Below, piece by piece: positions 34,694 to 43,713 of a stretch of 64,000 nucleotides of DNA. The DNA comes from Bacteroidales bacterium. GTDB taxonomy: Bacteria > Bacteroidota > Bacteroidia > Bacteroidales > Lentimicrobiaceae. The DNA is taken from assembly GCA_016788045.1 (NCBI GenBank), contig JAEUTG010000013.1:62001-126000 (forward strand), written 5' to 3'. Each line of letters opens with the position of its first letter. Within the stretch, counting starts at the first letter, position 1. The notes below the pieces were generated by a model. The model made no database searches, was not told the origin of the DNA, and worked only from the letters and a program-made list of their open reading frames with translations. A program made the position numbers and the translations under genes.

Positions 34694-35485
34694 ATGGAAT
34701 CAAAGATAATTGCAGTACCGGTCATGGCCGATCTTTTCGCCAGGGGCGAAAAGCCTGAATTTCTTTTCTGGGTTGGCTGTGCCGGTGCTTATGACGACCG
34801 CTACAGAAAAGTAACCAGGGCCTTTACCAGGATACTTACCCACCTGAACATCAGCTATGCTGTACTCGGGAAAGAAGAAACCTGCACCGGCGATCCCGCA
34901 CGCAGAGCTGGGAATGAAATGCTCTACCAGATGCAGGCATTACAGATCATCGAAACCCTTACCCGCTACGAGGTCAAAAAAATCATCACCATCTGCCCGC
35001 ACTGCTTCAACATTTTCAAAAATGAATATCCCGATCTGGGGGGGCACTATGAGGTCACCAATTATGTTCAGTTTCTGGATCAGTATATTGAGAACGGCAG
35101 CCTGAAGGTGGACGATACCCTGTTCGGAAATACCCGGATTACCTACCACGATCCCTGTTACCTGGGCAGGGGAAACGACATTTACGCAGAACCGCGCAGC
35201 ATCCTGAAAAAGCTTACCCGTGATTTCGTAGAACTTGAGCGCAACAAAAGCTTCTCCTACTGCTGTGGTGCCGGAGGCGCTCAGATGTTCAAGGAAGCCG
35301 AGGAAGGAAAGAAAGAGGTATTCATCGAACGTACCGAAGAAGTGCTGCGCAGCCGGGCCGGTATTGTTGCCACGGCCTGTCCCTTCTGCATGACCATGCT
35401 GACCGATGGACTGAAGTACAAGAACAGCGAGGAGGTGAAAAATCTTGACATCGCTGAATTGATTGTGCAGGTAATGGACCTTTAG
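34694..35485 (+). CDS. CCG-domain (HdrB-like) Fe-S protein, partner of the membrane subunit
   Basis: 263 residues with two cysteine-rich CCG-type domains as in HdrB/GlpC/LutA: FWVGCAGAYDDRY, EETCTGDPARRAG and TICPHCFNIFKNEYP in the first, and TYHDPCYLGRGNDIY, SYCCGAGGAQMFKEA and TACPFCMTMLTDGL in the second. These bind an Fe-S centre. The gene begins 16 nt after the membrane subunit and completes the EMO-like module, probably passing electrons between ETF and the quinone site. A large palindrome with a T9 run follows as the probable end of the transcript. Confidence 0.85.
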   Translation: MESKIIAVPVMADLFARGEKPEFLFWVGCAGAYDDRYRKVTRAFTRILTHLNISYAVLGKEETCTGDPARRAGNEMLYQMQALQIIETLTRYEVKKIITICPHCFNIFKNEYPDLGGHYEVTNYVQFLDQYIENGSLKVDDTLFGNTRITYHDPCYLGRGNDIYAEPRSILKKLTRDFVELERNKSFSYCCGAGGAQMFKEAEEGKKEVFIERTEEVLRSRAGIVATACPFCMTMLTDGLKYKNSEEVKNLDIAELIVQVMDL

Positions 35486-35560
35486 TCTTTTCAGGGCCTT
35501 TCGTCTGACAGACTTTCCGAAACTGTACTTCGGGCCGGTTTTATGGCCTCATGCTTGATC

Positions 35561-35722
35561 CAAGAGGCTGTCTCATAAGTTAATACAGTCTTCGACTCCG
35601 CCTGCCTGATTGCAAAGGCAGACAGGCTCAGCCTGACATTTGATAATCAATGGATTGTCATATTGAGCGTAGTCGAAATATAGACAATCCCTGACTTTTG
35701 AGACAGCCTCTTGTTTTTTTTT
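35561..35722 (+). repeat. Palindromic intergenic repeat with terminator function
   Basis: A 15-bp perfect inverted repeat, CAAGAGGCTGTCTCA (35561-35575) and its complement (35699-35713), encloses ~123 nt. Inside lie further paired words: TTCGACT near 35591 against AGTCGAA near 35671. A run of nine T follows the right arm. Words such as GAGCGTAGTCGAA recur in many Bacteroidota intergenic repeats. It can act as terminator for the Fe-S genes. The inner stem word GAGGCTGTCT also occurs in the terminator at 8871. Confidence 0.7.
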
Positions 35723-35818
35723 GTGCTCAGTTTAAACTTAACGCCTTAATTCAAAGGAATATATGAAATATTGTGCATATTTAAACTGCTGATATTGCAT
35801 CCATTAGCCAATTTTAGG

Positions 35819-35848
35819 TTGTGTTTTAAGGTGAATAGTTTAAATTTG
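35819..35848 (+). promoter_or_regulatory. Promoter of second etf operon
   Basis: TTG at 35819-35821, 19-nt spacing, TAAATTTG at 35841-35848; an excellent Bacteroidota promoter giving a ~65-nt leader before the etfB at 35921. Confidence 0.6.
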
Positions 35849-35920
35849 CACGCCAAACTCCGGATAGTGCCTTCTGCATGCTGATGAAACTGCCTGTCTG
35901 AGTTAAACCCATAAACGACT

Positions 35921-36793
35921 ATGCGATTCAGAATTATTGTTTTAGCCAAACAGGTTCCTGACACGAGGAATGTTGGCAAGGATGCCATGAAAGCGGATGG
36001 CACCGTTAACCGGGCAGCATTGCCTGCCATTTTCAACCCTGAAGATTTACACGCCCTTGAACAAGCCCTCAGCATTAAGGATAAAAACCCTGAAGCAGAG
36101 GTCATCCTGCTCACCATGGGTCCGGCCAGGGCTGCTGAGATCATCCGTGAAGCCCTGTACCGTGGTGCCGACCGCGGCTATCTGATCAGCGACCGCAAAT
36201 TTGCAGGTTCCGACACCCTGGCTACTTCTTATGCATTGTCGCTGGCCGTGAAAAAACTGGCTCCCTATCATCTGGTGATCTCCGGCCGGCAGGCCATTGA
36301 TGGAGATACCGCCCAGGTAGGGCCTCAGACAGCCGAGAAACTGGGAATCCCACAGATTACCTACTGTGAAGAGATCATCTCGGTAGATGCCAAGAAAATC
36401 ATTGTCAAACGCCGACTGGAACGGGGCGTGGAAGTGGTGAATTCCACCCTGCCTGCTGCCATCACTGTTCACAGTTCAGCTCCGGTATGCCGTCAGCGCA
36501 TCGCAAAACTCCTGATGAAATACAAGCATGCCCGCACGGTGACTGAGCTTCAGAATGAAACCAAGGACTACACTGAGCTTTACAACAACCGCCCTTACCT
36601 GCTCATCGATGAATGGACTGCAGCTGACCTCGATGCCCAGGACGGAATGCTGGGTCTTTCCGGATCGCCGACCAAGGTGAAAAAGATCGAAAATGTGGTG
36701 TTTCAGCATAAGAATTCGAAGATGATCGGCAACACCGATAAAGAAATCGAAGGGCTGATGAAAGAACTGATGAACAGCCACATAATTGGTTAA
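35921..36793 (+). CDS. etfB: Electron transfer flavoprotein beta subunit, bifurcating-like type
   Basis: 290 residues, clearly different from the etfB at 31520. Matches to ETF beta of the electron-bifurcating group: VLAKQVPDTRNVG, INRAALPAIFNPEDLHALEQAL-like start, VILLTMGPARAAEIIREALYRGADRGYLISDR, FAGSDTLATSYAL, ISGRQAIDGDTAQVGPQ and LGLSGSPTKV. Bifurcating ETFs couple NADH oxidation to ferredoxin and acyl-CoA (or quinone) reduction. Whether this pair truly bifurcates cannot be read from sequence by eye. A ~30-residue C-terminal extension follows the usual end. First gene of an operon with etfA and an acyl-CoA dehydrogenase. Confidence 0.88.
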   Translation: MRFRIIVLAKQVPDTRNVGKDAMKADGTVNRAALPAIFNPEDLHALEQALSIKDKNPEAEVILLTMGPARAAEIIREALYRGADRGYLISDRKFAGSDTLATSYALSLAVKKLAPYHLVISGRQAIDGDTAQVGPQTAEKLGIPQITYCEEIISVDAKKIIVKRRLERGVEVVNSTLPAAITVHSSAPVCRQRIAKLLMKYKHARTVTELQNETKDYTELYNNRPYLLIDEWTAADLDAQDGMLGLSGSPTKVKKIENVVFQHKNSKMIGNTDKEIEGLMKELMNSHIIG

Positions 36794-36826
36794 CGAATTA
36801 TTAGAAACGACTTAAAAGAAGAGGAC

Positions 36827-37849
36827 GTGAACAACATATTTGTTTATTGCGAAGTAACAGAGGAACGATCCATTGCGGATGTGAGCCTTGAATTGCTGTC
36901 GAAAGGTAAAAAACTGGCCGACGACCTTAAAGTCAGGCTTGAAGCTGTGGTGGTAGGGCATAAGGTGATTGATCTTGAAAAACTGCTTTACCCTTACGGT
37001 GTGGATGTGATCCATTATGCGGATGATGAGCGGCTTTTCCCTTATACGACGCTTCCGCATACCTCGGTTGTACTCGACGTTTTTGAGCGCGAGAAACCCG
37101 AGATTGCCCTTTTCGGAGCGACCAGCATCGGGCGTGATATTGCTCCCAGGGTAGCTTCAGCACTGCGTTGCGGACTTACCGCTGACTGCACCAGCCTCGA
37201 AATCGGTGATCATTTTGAAAACAAGACGCAGACCGAATACAAAAACCTGCTTTACCAGATCAGACCTGCTTTCGGTGGAAACATTATTGCCACCATCATT
37301 AACCCTGAAACCCGTCCGCAGATGGCCACTGTGCGCGAAGGGGTGATGAAAAAGGAGCTCTATTCACAGAAATACAAAGGAAAGCTGAAGAAGCTGGATG
37401 CCAAAAAGATACTCAAGGACGATGATTTCGCTGTTACCATTATCGAACGGCATATGGAGAAGAGCAGGATCGACATCAAGAACTCCCAGGTTATCATTTC
37501 GGGGGGCTATGGTGTCGGCTCTAAGGAAAACTTCAACCTGCTTTTTGAACTTGCCGATATTCTCGGTGCTCAGGTAGGCGCTTCGCGTGCAGCTGTAGAT
37601 GCCGGATTTGTGGAGCATGAGCGGCAGATTGGGCAGACAGGCGTTACTGTAAGGCCTAAGCTTTACATTGCCTGTGGCATCTCAGGAGCAGTGCAGCACC
37701 GGGCCGGCATGGATCAGTCGGCTCAGATCATCTCGATCAATACCGATGTGAGCGCTCCCATCAACCAGATTGCGGACTATACCATCATTGGCAATGTGGC
37801 AGATGTACTTCCCAAAATGATCAAATTTTACAAAAAGAACTCGAAGTAA
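36827..37849 (+). CDS. etfA: Electron transfer flavoprotein alpha subunit, second copy
   Basis: 340 residues starting at GTG 36827, chosen because MNNIFVYCEVTEERSIADVSLELLSKG is the normal ETF alpha start and no ATG lies upstream in frame. Features: ALFGATSIGRDIAPRVASALRCGLTADCT, LYQIRPAFGGNIIATI, then the FAD domain IISGGYGVGSKENFNLLFELADILG, VGASRAAVDAGFVEHERQIGQTG, YIACGISGAVQHRAGM and ISINTDVSAPINQIADY. Longer N-terminal region than the first etfA, as in bifurcating-type ETFs. It lies 33 nt after etfB and 12 nt before the acyl-CoA dehydrogenase. Confidence 0.92.
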   Translation: MNNIFVYCEVTEERSIADVSLELLSKGKKLADDLKVRLEAVVVGHKVIDLEKLLYPYGVDVIHYADDERLFPYTTLPHTSVVLDVFEREKPEIALFGATSIGRDIAPRVASALRCGLTADCTSLEIGDHFENKTQTEYKNLLYQIRPAFGGNIIATIINPETRPQMATVREGVMKKELYSQKYKGKLKKLDAKKILKDDDFAVTIIERHMEKSRIDIKNSQVIISGGYGVGSKENFNLLFELADILGAQVGASRAAVDAGFVEHERQIGQTGVTVRPKLYIACGISGAVQHRAGMDQSAQIISINTDVSAPINQIADYTIIGNVADVLPKMIKFYKKNSK

Positions 37850-37861
37850 AAATACGGAAGA

Positions 37862-39565
37862 ATGGAAAATTTCTATACAGATAACCCCAACCTGAGGTTT
37901 CACCTTACCCATCCGTTGATGGAGAAAATCGTGAAACTGAAAGAATCGGACTATACCGAAAAGGAGAAATACGATTTCGCCCCCCTCGATTTTGAAGATG
38001 CCCTTGACAATTACGATAAAGTGATGGAAATCATCGGCGAGATCAGCGGCGAGATCATTGCTCCCAATGCCGAATCGGTGGATAAGGAAGGGCCGCAGCT
38101 TGTTGACAATGAAGTAATCTATGCCCGTGGCACCCGTCAGAACTACGATGCCCTTGTAAAAGCCGGACTGGTTGGATTTACCCTGCCCAGGCAATATGAT
38201 GGTCTTAACCTGCCCATTGTTCCTTATGTGATGTCAGGGGAGCTTGTTTCGCGTGCCGATGCCGGTTTCTCGAATATCTGGGGGCTGCAGGACTGCGCCG
38301 AAACCATCCATGAGTTTGCCTCCGATGAGATCAAGAATGAGTTTCTTCCGCGTTTTCACAAGGGAGCCACTGCAGCCATGGACCTTACAGAGCCCGATGC
38401 CGGTTCCGATCTTCAGGCTGTGCAGCTGAAGGCTACCTACGACAACCGCAAGCACTGCTGGAGACTTGATGGGGTGAAGCGCTTTATCACCAACGGCGAT
38501 GCCGATATCTCGCTGGTGCTTGCACGGTCAGAAGAAGGCACTACCGATGCCCGCGGCCTTTCATTGTTCGTGTACGACCGCAACGACAAAGCTGTTAAGG
38601 TAAGGCGCATCGAAAACAAACTCGGTATCAAAGGTTCACCTACCTGTGAGCTTGTGTTTACGAATGCACCGGCCAAACTCGTAGGCGACACCAAGATGGG
38701 ACTGATCAAGTACGTAATGTCGCTGATGAATTCAGCCCGTCTGGGTGTGGGGTCGCAATCGGTGGGTATTGCCGAAGCGGCTTACCGCGAAGCCTATAAA
38801 TACGCCATGGAGCGTGAGCAGTTTGGGAAAGCCATCATCAAGTACCCGGCTGTTTATGAAATGCTCACCAACATGCGGGTGAAGATTGATGCCATGCGCT
38901 CGCTGCTTTACGAAACAGCCCGGTATGTTGATCTTTACAAAGCCTATAACTTTGCTTCAAAGGAGCGCAAACTGGAAGCCGAAGAGCGTCAGGAAGCCAA
39001 AGTTTATCAGAAGCTGGCTGACCTCTATACCCCGCTGCTCAAACTTTATTCGAGTGAAGGCTGCAACCAGATAGCCTACGATGCCATTCAGATTTTCGGG
39101 GGTACCGGTTACATGAAAGACTTCCCGATTGAACGCATCTACCGCGATGCAAGGATCACCACGATTTACGAAGGAACCTCGCAGCTGCAGGTGGTTGCCG
39201 CCATCAGGGGCGTGGGCAACGGCGCTTTCCTGGCTGTAATGAACGAACGTGCCAACCTTCCCGTTAAGCCAGAACTCGAGTACCTCAGGACCATTCTGAT
39301 TAAGATGACGGAGCAGTTCGCAAAAATTGTCGAAAAAGTGAATGAAGCGGCCGACACCGAATACTACGATTTTCATTCACGCAGGCTCGTGGAGATGGCA
39401 GGAAACGTGGTGATCGGTTATTTGTTGCTGTATGATGCAAACAGAAGCGACGTATATGTAAAATCGGCCGATATCTTTATCCGCAAGGGAAGGGCTGAAA
39501 ATGTTGCAGCGGTCAGCTTTATCAACAACTGCCATCCCAAAGACGTGAACGATTTTAAAATTTAG
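37862..39565 (+). CDS. Acyl-CoA dehydrogenase (long form)
   Basis: 567 residues. The acyl-CoA dehydrogenase core (about 60-440) shows AGLVGFTLPRQYDGLNLP, MDLTEPDAGSDLQAV, RFITNGDADISLV, KLGIKGSPTCELVF, GIAEAAYREAYKYAMEREQFGKAI, and QIFGGTGYMKDFPIERIYRD with the catalytic base in IYEGTSQLQ. A C-terminal ~120-residue helical domain extends the core, as in Bacteroidota long-form enzymes. It oxidises an acyl-CoA to the enoyl-CoA with FAD and donates electrons to ETF; cotranscription with etfBA names its likely partner. Chain-length preference is unknown. Confidence 0.93.
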   Translation: MENFYTDNPNLRFHLTHPLMEKIVKLKESDYTEKEKYDFAPLDFEDALDNYDKVMEIIGEISGEIIAPNAESVDKEGPQLVDNEVIYARGTRQNYDALVKAGLVGFTLPRQYDGLNLPIVPYVMSGELVSRADAGFSNIWGLQDCAETIHEFASDEIKNEFLPRFHKGATAAMDLTEPDAGSDLQAVQLKATYDNRKHCWRLDGVKRFITNGDADISLVLARSEEGTTDARGLSLFVYDRNDKAVKVRRIENKLGIKGSPTCELVFTNAPAKLVGDTKMGLIKYVMSLMNSARLGVGSQSVGIAEAAYREAYKYAMEREQFGKAIIKYPAVYEMLTNMRVKIDAMRSLLYETARYVDLYKAYNFASKERKLEAEERQEAKVYQKLADLYTPLLKLYSSEGCNQIAYDAIQIFGGTGYMKDFPIERIYRDARITTIYEGTSQLQVVAAIRGVGNGAFLAVMNERANLPVKPELEYLRTILIKMTEQFAKIVEKVNEAADTEYYDFHSRRLVEMAGNVVIGYLLLYDANRSDVYVKSADIFIRKGRAENVAAVSFINNCHPKDVNDFKI

Positions 39566-39607
39566 ATGAATTATAATTAACTGATCAAATTATTGATTTT
39601 CAATGAG

Positions 39608-39643
39608 GAGGAGTTTCCCCTGGAGGGAAATTCCTCTTTTTTT
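39608..39643 (+). terminator. Intrinsic terminator after etfBA-acyl-CoA dehydrogenase operon
   Basis: GAGGAGTTTCCC (39608-39619) with GGGAAATTCCTC (39625-39636), one G-T pair, short loop, then seven T. It lies 43 nt after the stop codon. Confidence 0.85.
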
Positions 39644-39675
39644 ATCCGTTGGTTTCGCGAACGGGGTAAAATCTT

Positions 39676-39807
39676 ATGAACAGACTGAAAATCAGAAGGT
39701 CGCTTTTTGTAATTTTCCACAAATTTCTGCTGATATCAGGCGGGTGTTCAGGTTCGGACAACGCGGGTAAGCCGGACACCGGAAAGCCTGACACTGAAGC
39801 CTTTTAG
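39676..39807 (+). CDS. Possible 43-residue lipoprotein
   Basis: Short frame from ATG 39676: a basic N-terminus (MNRLKIRRS), a hydrophobic stretch (LFVIFHKFLLI), lipobox-like ISGGC, then SGSDNAGKPDTGKPDTEAF. It looks like a tiny lipoprotein resembling lysis- or entericidin-like peptides in layout only. No homologue recognised; could be chance coding between two operons. Confidence 0.3.
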   Translation: MNRLKIRRSLFVIFHKFLLISGGCSGSDNAGKPDTGKPDTEAF

Positions 39808-39843
39808 AATAGCTGAATCATAAACCCAACAAAACAGCCTTGC

Positions 39844-41619
39844 ATGGAAAATAAAAAAGTTTTGAAGAGCGGCGAATTCCTGGTGGATACCGTGAATGCT
39901 GCGGATGTGTTTATTCCCGAAGAGTTCAATGATGAGCAACAGATGATTGCCCAGACCTGTCAGGACTTTCTCGAAACCGAAGTGTATCCGGTAATGGATA
40001 AACTGGATGCTCCTGACATTCAGCTGATGAAAGAAACCCTGAAGAAGTCGGGCGAGTTAGGCCTCATGGGTATTGCATTGCCCGAGGAATACGGTGGATT
40101 CGGTCAGTCGTTTGTTACCCAGATGCTTGCTGCTGAAACCATTGGTGCGGGATATTCATTTTCGGTTGCGTTTATGGCACATTGCGGAATTGGTACCCTG
40201 CCCATCGCTTATTACGGCAACGATGCCCAGCGCGAAAAATATGTTACCCGTCTGGCTACCGGAGAAATCCTGGGAGCCTATTGCCTCACAGAACCCGGGG
40301 CCGGAAGTGATGCAAATGCCGGGAAAACCAATGCCAGGCTGTCAGATGACGGAACTCACTACATCCTCAACGGACAGAAAATGTGGATCACCAATGCCGG
40401 ATTTGCCGACGTTCAGACCGTTTTTGCCAAAATCGGCAACGACCGCATTCTGAGTGCCTTTATCGTTGAGAAAGACATGCCCGGTGTGGTAGTAGCACCC
40501 GATGAAAAGAAAATGGGTATTAAAGGCTCATCCACAGCCCAGATTTTCTACAACGATGTTAAAGTTCCGGCTGAAAACCTCATCGGCAGTCCGGGCGAGG
40601 GATTCCGCATCGCGTTGAGCATCCTCCACATGGGCCGCATCAAGCTGGGTGCCAACGTGCTGGGCGCTTCCAAAAAAGCCATCAACGATTCGGTGAAGTA
40701 CGCCAACGAACGCAAACAATTCTGTGTACTGATCTCAACCTTTGGCGCCATCAAACACAAGCTGGCTCAGCAGGTTATCAAGACCTTTGCTGCTGAATCG
40801 GCCGTTTACCGTGTGAGTAAAGATATTGACGATCAGATTGAACTGAACAAGGCTGCCGGTTTCGACAAGGGTCGTGCAACCATCGAAGGCATTGCCCACT
40901 ATGCTGTTGAAGCTGCTATCCTGAAAGTTTACGGATCGGAATCCCTCGATTTCGTGATCGACGAAGCCGTTCAGATTCACGGAGGTATGGGTTATTCAGC
41001 CGAAATGGATGTGGAGCGCGGCTACCGCGACTCGCGCATCAACCGTATTTTTGAAGGTACCAACGAAATCAACCGCCTGCTGATTGCCGATACCGCCATC
41101 AAACGTGCCCAGAAGGGTGAATTCGACCTCTTCGGACCTGCCGCTGAATTGTATGCCGGTCTGGATAAAATTACCTGTGGCTGCAAAGAAGGAGAAAGTT
41201 ACTACGAAGAAAAACGCCGTTATCTGGCCAACTTCAAGAAAACTGCCCTGCTGATCATCCACGGCGCTGCAACCCATTTCGACAAGAAACTTGTACGTGA
41301 ACAGGAGGTGATGAACAACATCTCGGAAATGATCATGGAAATCTATGTAGCCGAATCTCTTGCCCTGAGGACAGAAAAGCTGGAGACCCTGAAACCCGCT
41401 GATCTCTACCGCGATATGCTCGATGTTTATGTTTACGATGCCGCTGAGATCATCCGCAAATCAGCCATGGATGCCGCCAACTCATTTGCCGCAGGTGAAG
41501 AAGCCGATAAACTCAGAAACGCCATTGATGAACTTACCTGGGTAAAAGGTGTTAATGTAAAAGAGGCCCGTCGCCGCATCGCCGACAAGCTGATCGAAGA
41601 CAACGCCTATAAATTTTAA
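39844..41619 (+). CDS. Acyl-CoA dehydrogenase (long form), second paralogue
   Basis: 591 residues. N-terminus with a helical arm (FIPEEFNDEQQMIAQTCQDFLE), then the dehydrogenase core: LGLMGIALPEEYGGFG, AYCLTEPGAGSDANAGKT, KMWITNAGFADVQTVFAKI, KMGIKGSSTAQIFYNDVKVP, VKYANERKQFCVLISTFGAIK, VQIHGGMGYSAEMDVERGYRD and the catalytic Glu in IFEGTNEINR. A ~150-residue helical C-terminal domain follows. Very different from the 37862 enzyme, so probably another chain-length range. Its own upstream region follows a terminator, and a terminator ends it. Confidence 0.93.
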   Translation: MENKKVLKSGEFLVDTVNAADVFIPEEFNDEQQMIAQTCQDFLETEVYPVMDKLDAPDIQLMKETLKKSGELGLMGIALPEEYGGFGQSFVTQMLAAETIGAGYSFSVAFMAHCGIGTLPIAYYGNDAQREKYVTRLATGEILGAYCLTEPGAGSDANAGKTNARLSDDGTHYILNGQKMWITNAGFADVQTVFAKIGNDRILSAFIVEKDMPGVVVAPDEKKMGIKGSSTAQIFYNDVKVPAENLIGSPGEGFRIALSILHMGRIKLGANVLGASKKAINDSVKYANERKQFCVLISTFGAIKHKLAQQVIKTFAAESAVYRVSKDIDDQIELNKAAGFDKGRATIEGIAHYAVEAAILKVYGSESLDFVIDEAVQIHGGMGYSAEMDVERGYRDSRINRIFEGTNEINRLLIADTAIKRAQKGEFDLFGPAAELYAGLDKITCGCKEGESYYEEKRRYLANFKKTALLIIHGAATHFDKKLVREQEVMNNISEMIMEIYVAESLALRTEKLETLKPADLYRDMLDVYVYDAAEIIRKSAMDAANSFAAGEEADKLRNAIDELTWVKGVNVKEARRRIADKLIEDNAYKF

Positions 41620-41675
41620 GATCGTGGTGGTGCCGCCGAATGGTACCATCCTTTTTAACCTTAATCACTGCTTGC

Positions 41676-41706
41676 AGCCGCTGCCTTCGGGTGGCGGCTT
41701 TATTTT
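41676..41706 (+). terminator. Intrinsic terminator after second acyl-CoA dehydrogenase
   Basis: AGCCGCTGCC (41676-41685), loop TTCG, GGTGGCGGCT (41690-41699), two G-T pairs, then TTATTTT. The rest of the 41620-41950 gap has no supported gene. Confidence 0.8.
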
Positions 41707-41950
41707 CCTGAGGAAGTATCGGTAAAGCCACACCGGAACAGGTTTCAGAAGCCATTCCGCTGGAAGATGCACCTCTGTGAATGCACCACCAGCAAGTTTC
41801 ACAGGTCTGCATTTTCTGACTTTAGTCAGATTTCACTGACACTTTTCTGCGATGATTAAATAAAATGGTATTGCGGGCGTTGTAAACAATGAGAATCCGG
41901 AAGCAGAGAACACGGATAACAATCGGTAATAAGTATAAAAGTATAGCTGA

Positions 41951-42340
41951 ATGCACATCGATCATATAGCCATCTGGACAAACGACCTTGAACAACTGAA
42001 ACATTTTTACGTAAAGTATTTCGGATGCACCGCTTCAGAGAGATACGAAAATCCGCAGAAACAGTTCTCCTCTTATTTTTTGTCTTTTCAGGATGGGGCC
42101 AGGATTGAGATCATGAAGCGGTCCGACATCACAAAGCCATTGGACGACCTGAGAACCGGACTGGCGCATTTCGCTCTGGTAGTTGGAACTGCAGATGAAG
42201 TGGACAGACTGACCGCTTTCCTAGAGAAGGAGGGGATAACTGTTGAAGGCTACCCCAGAACCACCGGCGATGGCTGTTACGAAAGTGTGATTCTTGACCT
42301 GGATGGGAACAGGATTGAACTGACGGCGCACAATCACTGA
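41951..42340 (+). CDS. VOC-superfamily (glyoxalase/dioxygenase fold) protein
   Basis: 129 residues, two beta-alpha-beta-beta-beta modules: HIDHIAIWTNDLEQLKHFYVKYFG and GLAHFALVVGTADEVDRLTAFL. Candidate metal ligands sit at the usual places: His5, Glu53 (ARIEIM), His73 (LAHFAL) and Glu123 (NRIELTAH), so it may be an active metalloenzyme such as a lactoylglutathione lyase-like or fosfomycin-resistance-like protein. Substrate unknown; stands alone. Confidence 0.85.
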   Translation: MHIDHIAIWTNDLEQLKHFYVKYFGCTASERYENPQKQFSSYFLSFQDGARIEIMKRSDITKPLDDLRTGLAHFALVVGTADEVDRLTAFLEKEGITVEGYPRTTGDGCYESVILDLDGNRIELTAHNH

Positions 42341-42657
42341 ACGCTTCCGGCAGGTCGGATAAAGTCAGCAAGCTGACCTTTCCCTGTCTTCTCAATTTCA
42401 TCAGACGTACTTTTCCGGGATTGGCGATCTGAATTGAATATCAGAAACCAATGAAACGACATGCTCCATGAACATTTAACTAACCGGGTTTTACCTTAAG
42501 CTGCGTAAAACATTTCTTCCTTGAGCGTGTTAAAAAAGATAGCGGATTTGACAGGGAATACCAGGATCAGACATCCATAAACCCTGAACGTCATTTTCCG
42601 TCCGAAAGTCACATCCTGAGGCATAGCCAGAGAAAAGGTTCACTTAAATCTGAAAAA
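42341..42657. other. Gene-free stretch
   Basis: No coding region, terminator or clear promoter recognised between the VOC gene and the DUF1398 gene. Confidence 0.45.
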
Positions 42658-43047
42658 ATGTTCACACTGGAACAAATCAAAACAGCTCACAGCAAGGTTA
42701 AATCGGGTGCCGGTTTCCCTGCATACATCAAAGAAATCAGGTCAATGGGTGTTACCCATTATGAAACTTATGTGTTTGATGGTCACATTGATTACCATAG
42801 TGGCAACCAGCATACAGTGACTGTTCCGGCAAAATATGATCCTCTGGTGGTTGCCGGTTCAGCAGACACCGTTGCTTTTATTGCCGAACTGCGCAGACAC
42901 CAGCAGGGCGAAACAGACTTCATGACTTTCATCACCCGGTGTGCATCCCATGGCATTGAAAGATGGGCAATCTCGATGGATGCAATGACCTGTACGTATT
43001 TCGACAAGGCTGGTAATGAGGTGCTTGTGGAACAGATACCTCAGTGA
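42658..43047 (+). CDS. DUF1398 family protein
   Basis: 129 residues with the DUF1398 pattern: IKTAHSKVKSGAGFPAYIKEIRSMGVTHYETYVFDG, then HIDYHSGNQHTV, a variable helix with HQQGETDFMTF, and the C-terminal CASHGIERWAISMDAMTCTYFDKAGNEV. The family is cytosolic and of unknown function (the E. coli member is YbcV-like). Single gene, convergent with the DUF1287 gene. Confidence 0.85.
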   Translation: MFTLEQIKTAHSKVKSGAGFPAYIKEIRSMGVTHYETYVFDGHIDYHSGNQHTVTVPAKYDPLVVAGSADTVAFIAELRRHQQGETDFMTFITRCASHGIERWAISMDAMTCTYFDKAGNEVLVEQIPQ

Positions 43048-43097
43048 TTTCCATGTAAGGGTGCCTCTAAACCGTTTTTGAGAGTTCTCCTGGGTTT

Positions 43098-43682
43098 TCA
43101 AAGTTTCCTGTACCTGTAATGCCCGATGATTGTAAAATTGAACAGACAATCCTCCATCACCTGTCCGGCCCCGATGTTGTGCACGATCAGGGGTCTTTTT
43201 CCATCCCCTGATCTCCGGCTGACGACAATGCCGATGTGGGTTGTACCGCCTCCCAGATTCCAGCAGACAATATCACCAGGTTGGTAATCGGCTGCATTGC
43301 GCGACATTGGTTTAGTCACGCCATGCCGCTCAAAAAATGTCATCAGGTTGGGAACCCGACGGTGGTCAATGTTCTTATCCGGACGGGATAAACCCCAGAT
43401 TGCCGGGTAACGGCTGAAGTTCAGTTTCATATCTTCATGTACCTCCTTCTGCAGGTCAATGCCCACCTTCCGGTAAGCCCTGATGATCACATCCGTGCAT
43501 ACACCTTTGTCGGATGGAACATCGCCGTTCGGGTATCCGATACGGAAATAGGATGGGTCGTAGGTTACCTGCTGTTTAGTCAGATCAATGGCTGCTGTGG
43601 AAAGTTTGTCGTAGAAAGCTGACTGCGCATGAACCGTTGACGCCGACAGCCAGATAAATACAATAAGATTCAGGATTTTCAT
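43098..43682 (-). CDS. DUF1287 exported protein
   Basis: 194 residues with a signal peptide (MKILNLIVFIWLSASTVHAQ). DUF1287 hallmarks: YDPSYFRIGYPNGDVPSDKGVCTDVIIRAYRKVGIDLQ with Cys in a GVCTD motif, DKNIDHRRVPNLMTFF, YQPGDIVCWNLGGGTTHIGIV with the conserved His, and IVHNIGAGQ. This resembles the cysteine-histidine layout of NlpC/P60-like amidases, so a cell-wall peptidase role is plausible but unproven. It lies 31 nt after the next upstream minus-strand gene and is probably cotranscribed with it. Confidence 0.88.
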   Translation of the reverse strand: MKILNLIVFIWLSASTVHAQSAFYDKLSTAAIDLTKQQVTYDPSYFRIGYPNGDVPSDKGVCTDVIIRAYRKVGIDLQKEVHEDMKLNFSRYPAIWGLSRPDKNIDHRRVPNLMTFFERHGVTKPMSRNAADYQPGDIVCWNLGGGTTHIGIVVSRRSGDGKRPLIVHNIGAGQVMEDCLFNFTIIGHYRYRKL

Positions 43683-43713
43683 AAATCAGGCTCAGAAATG
43701 TGAACCACAGAGA

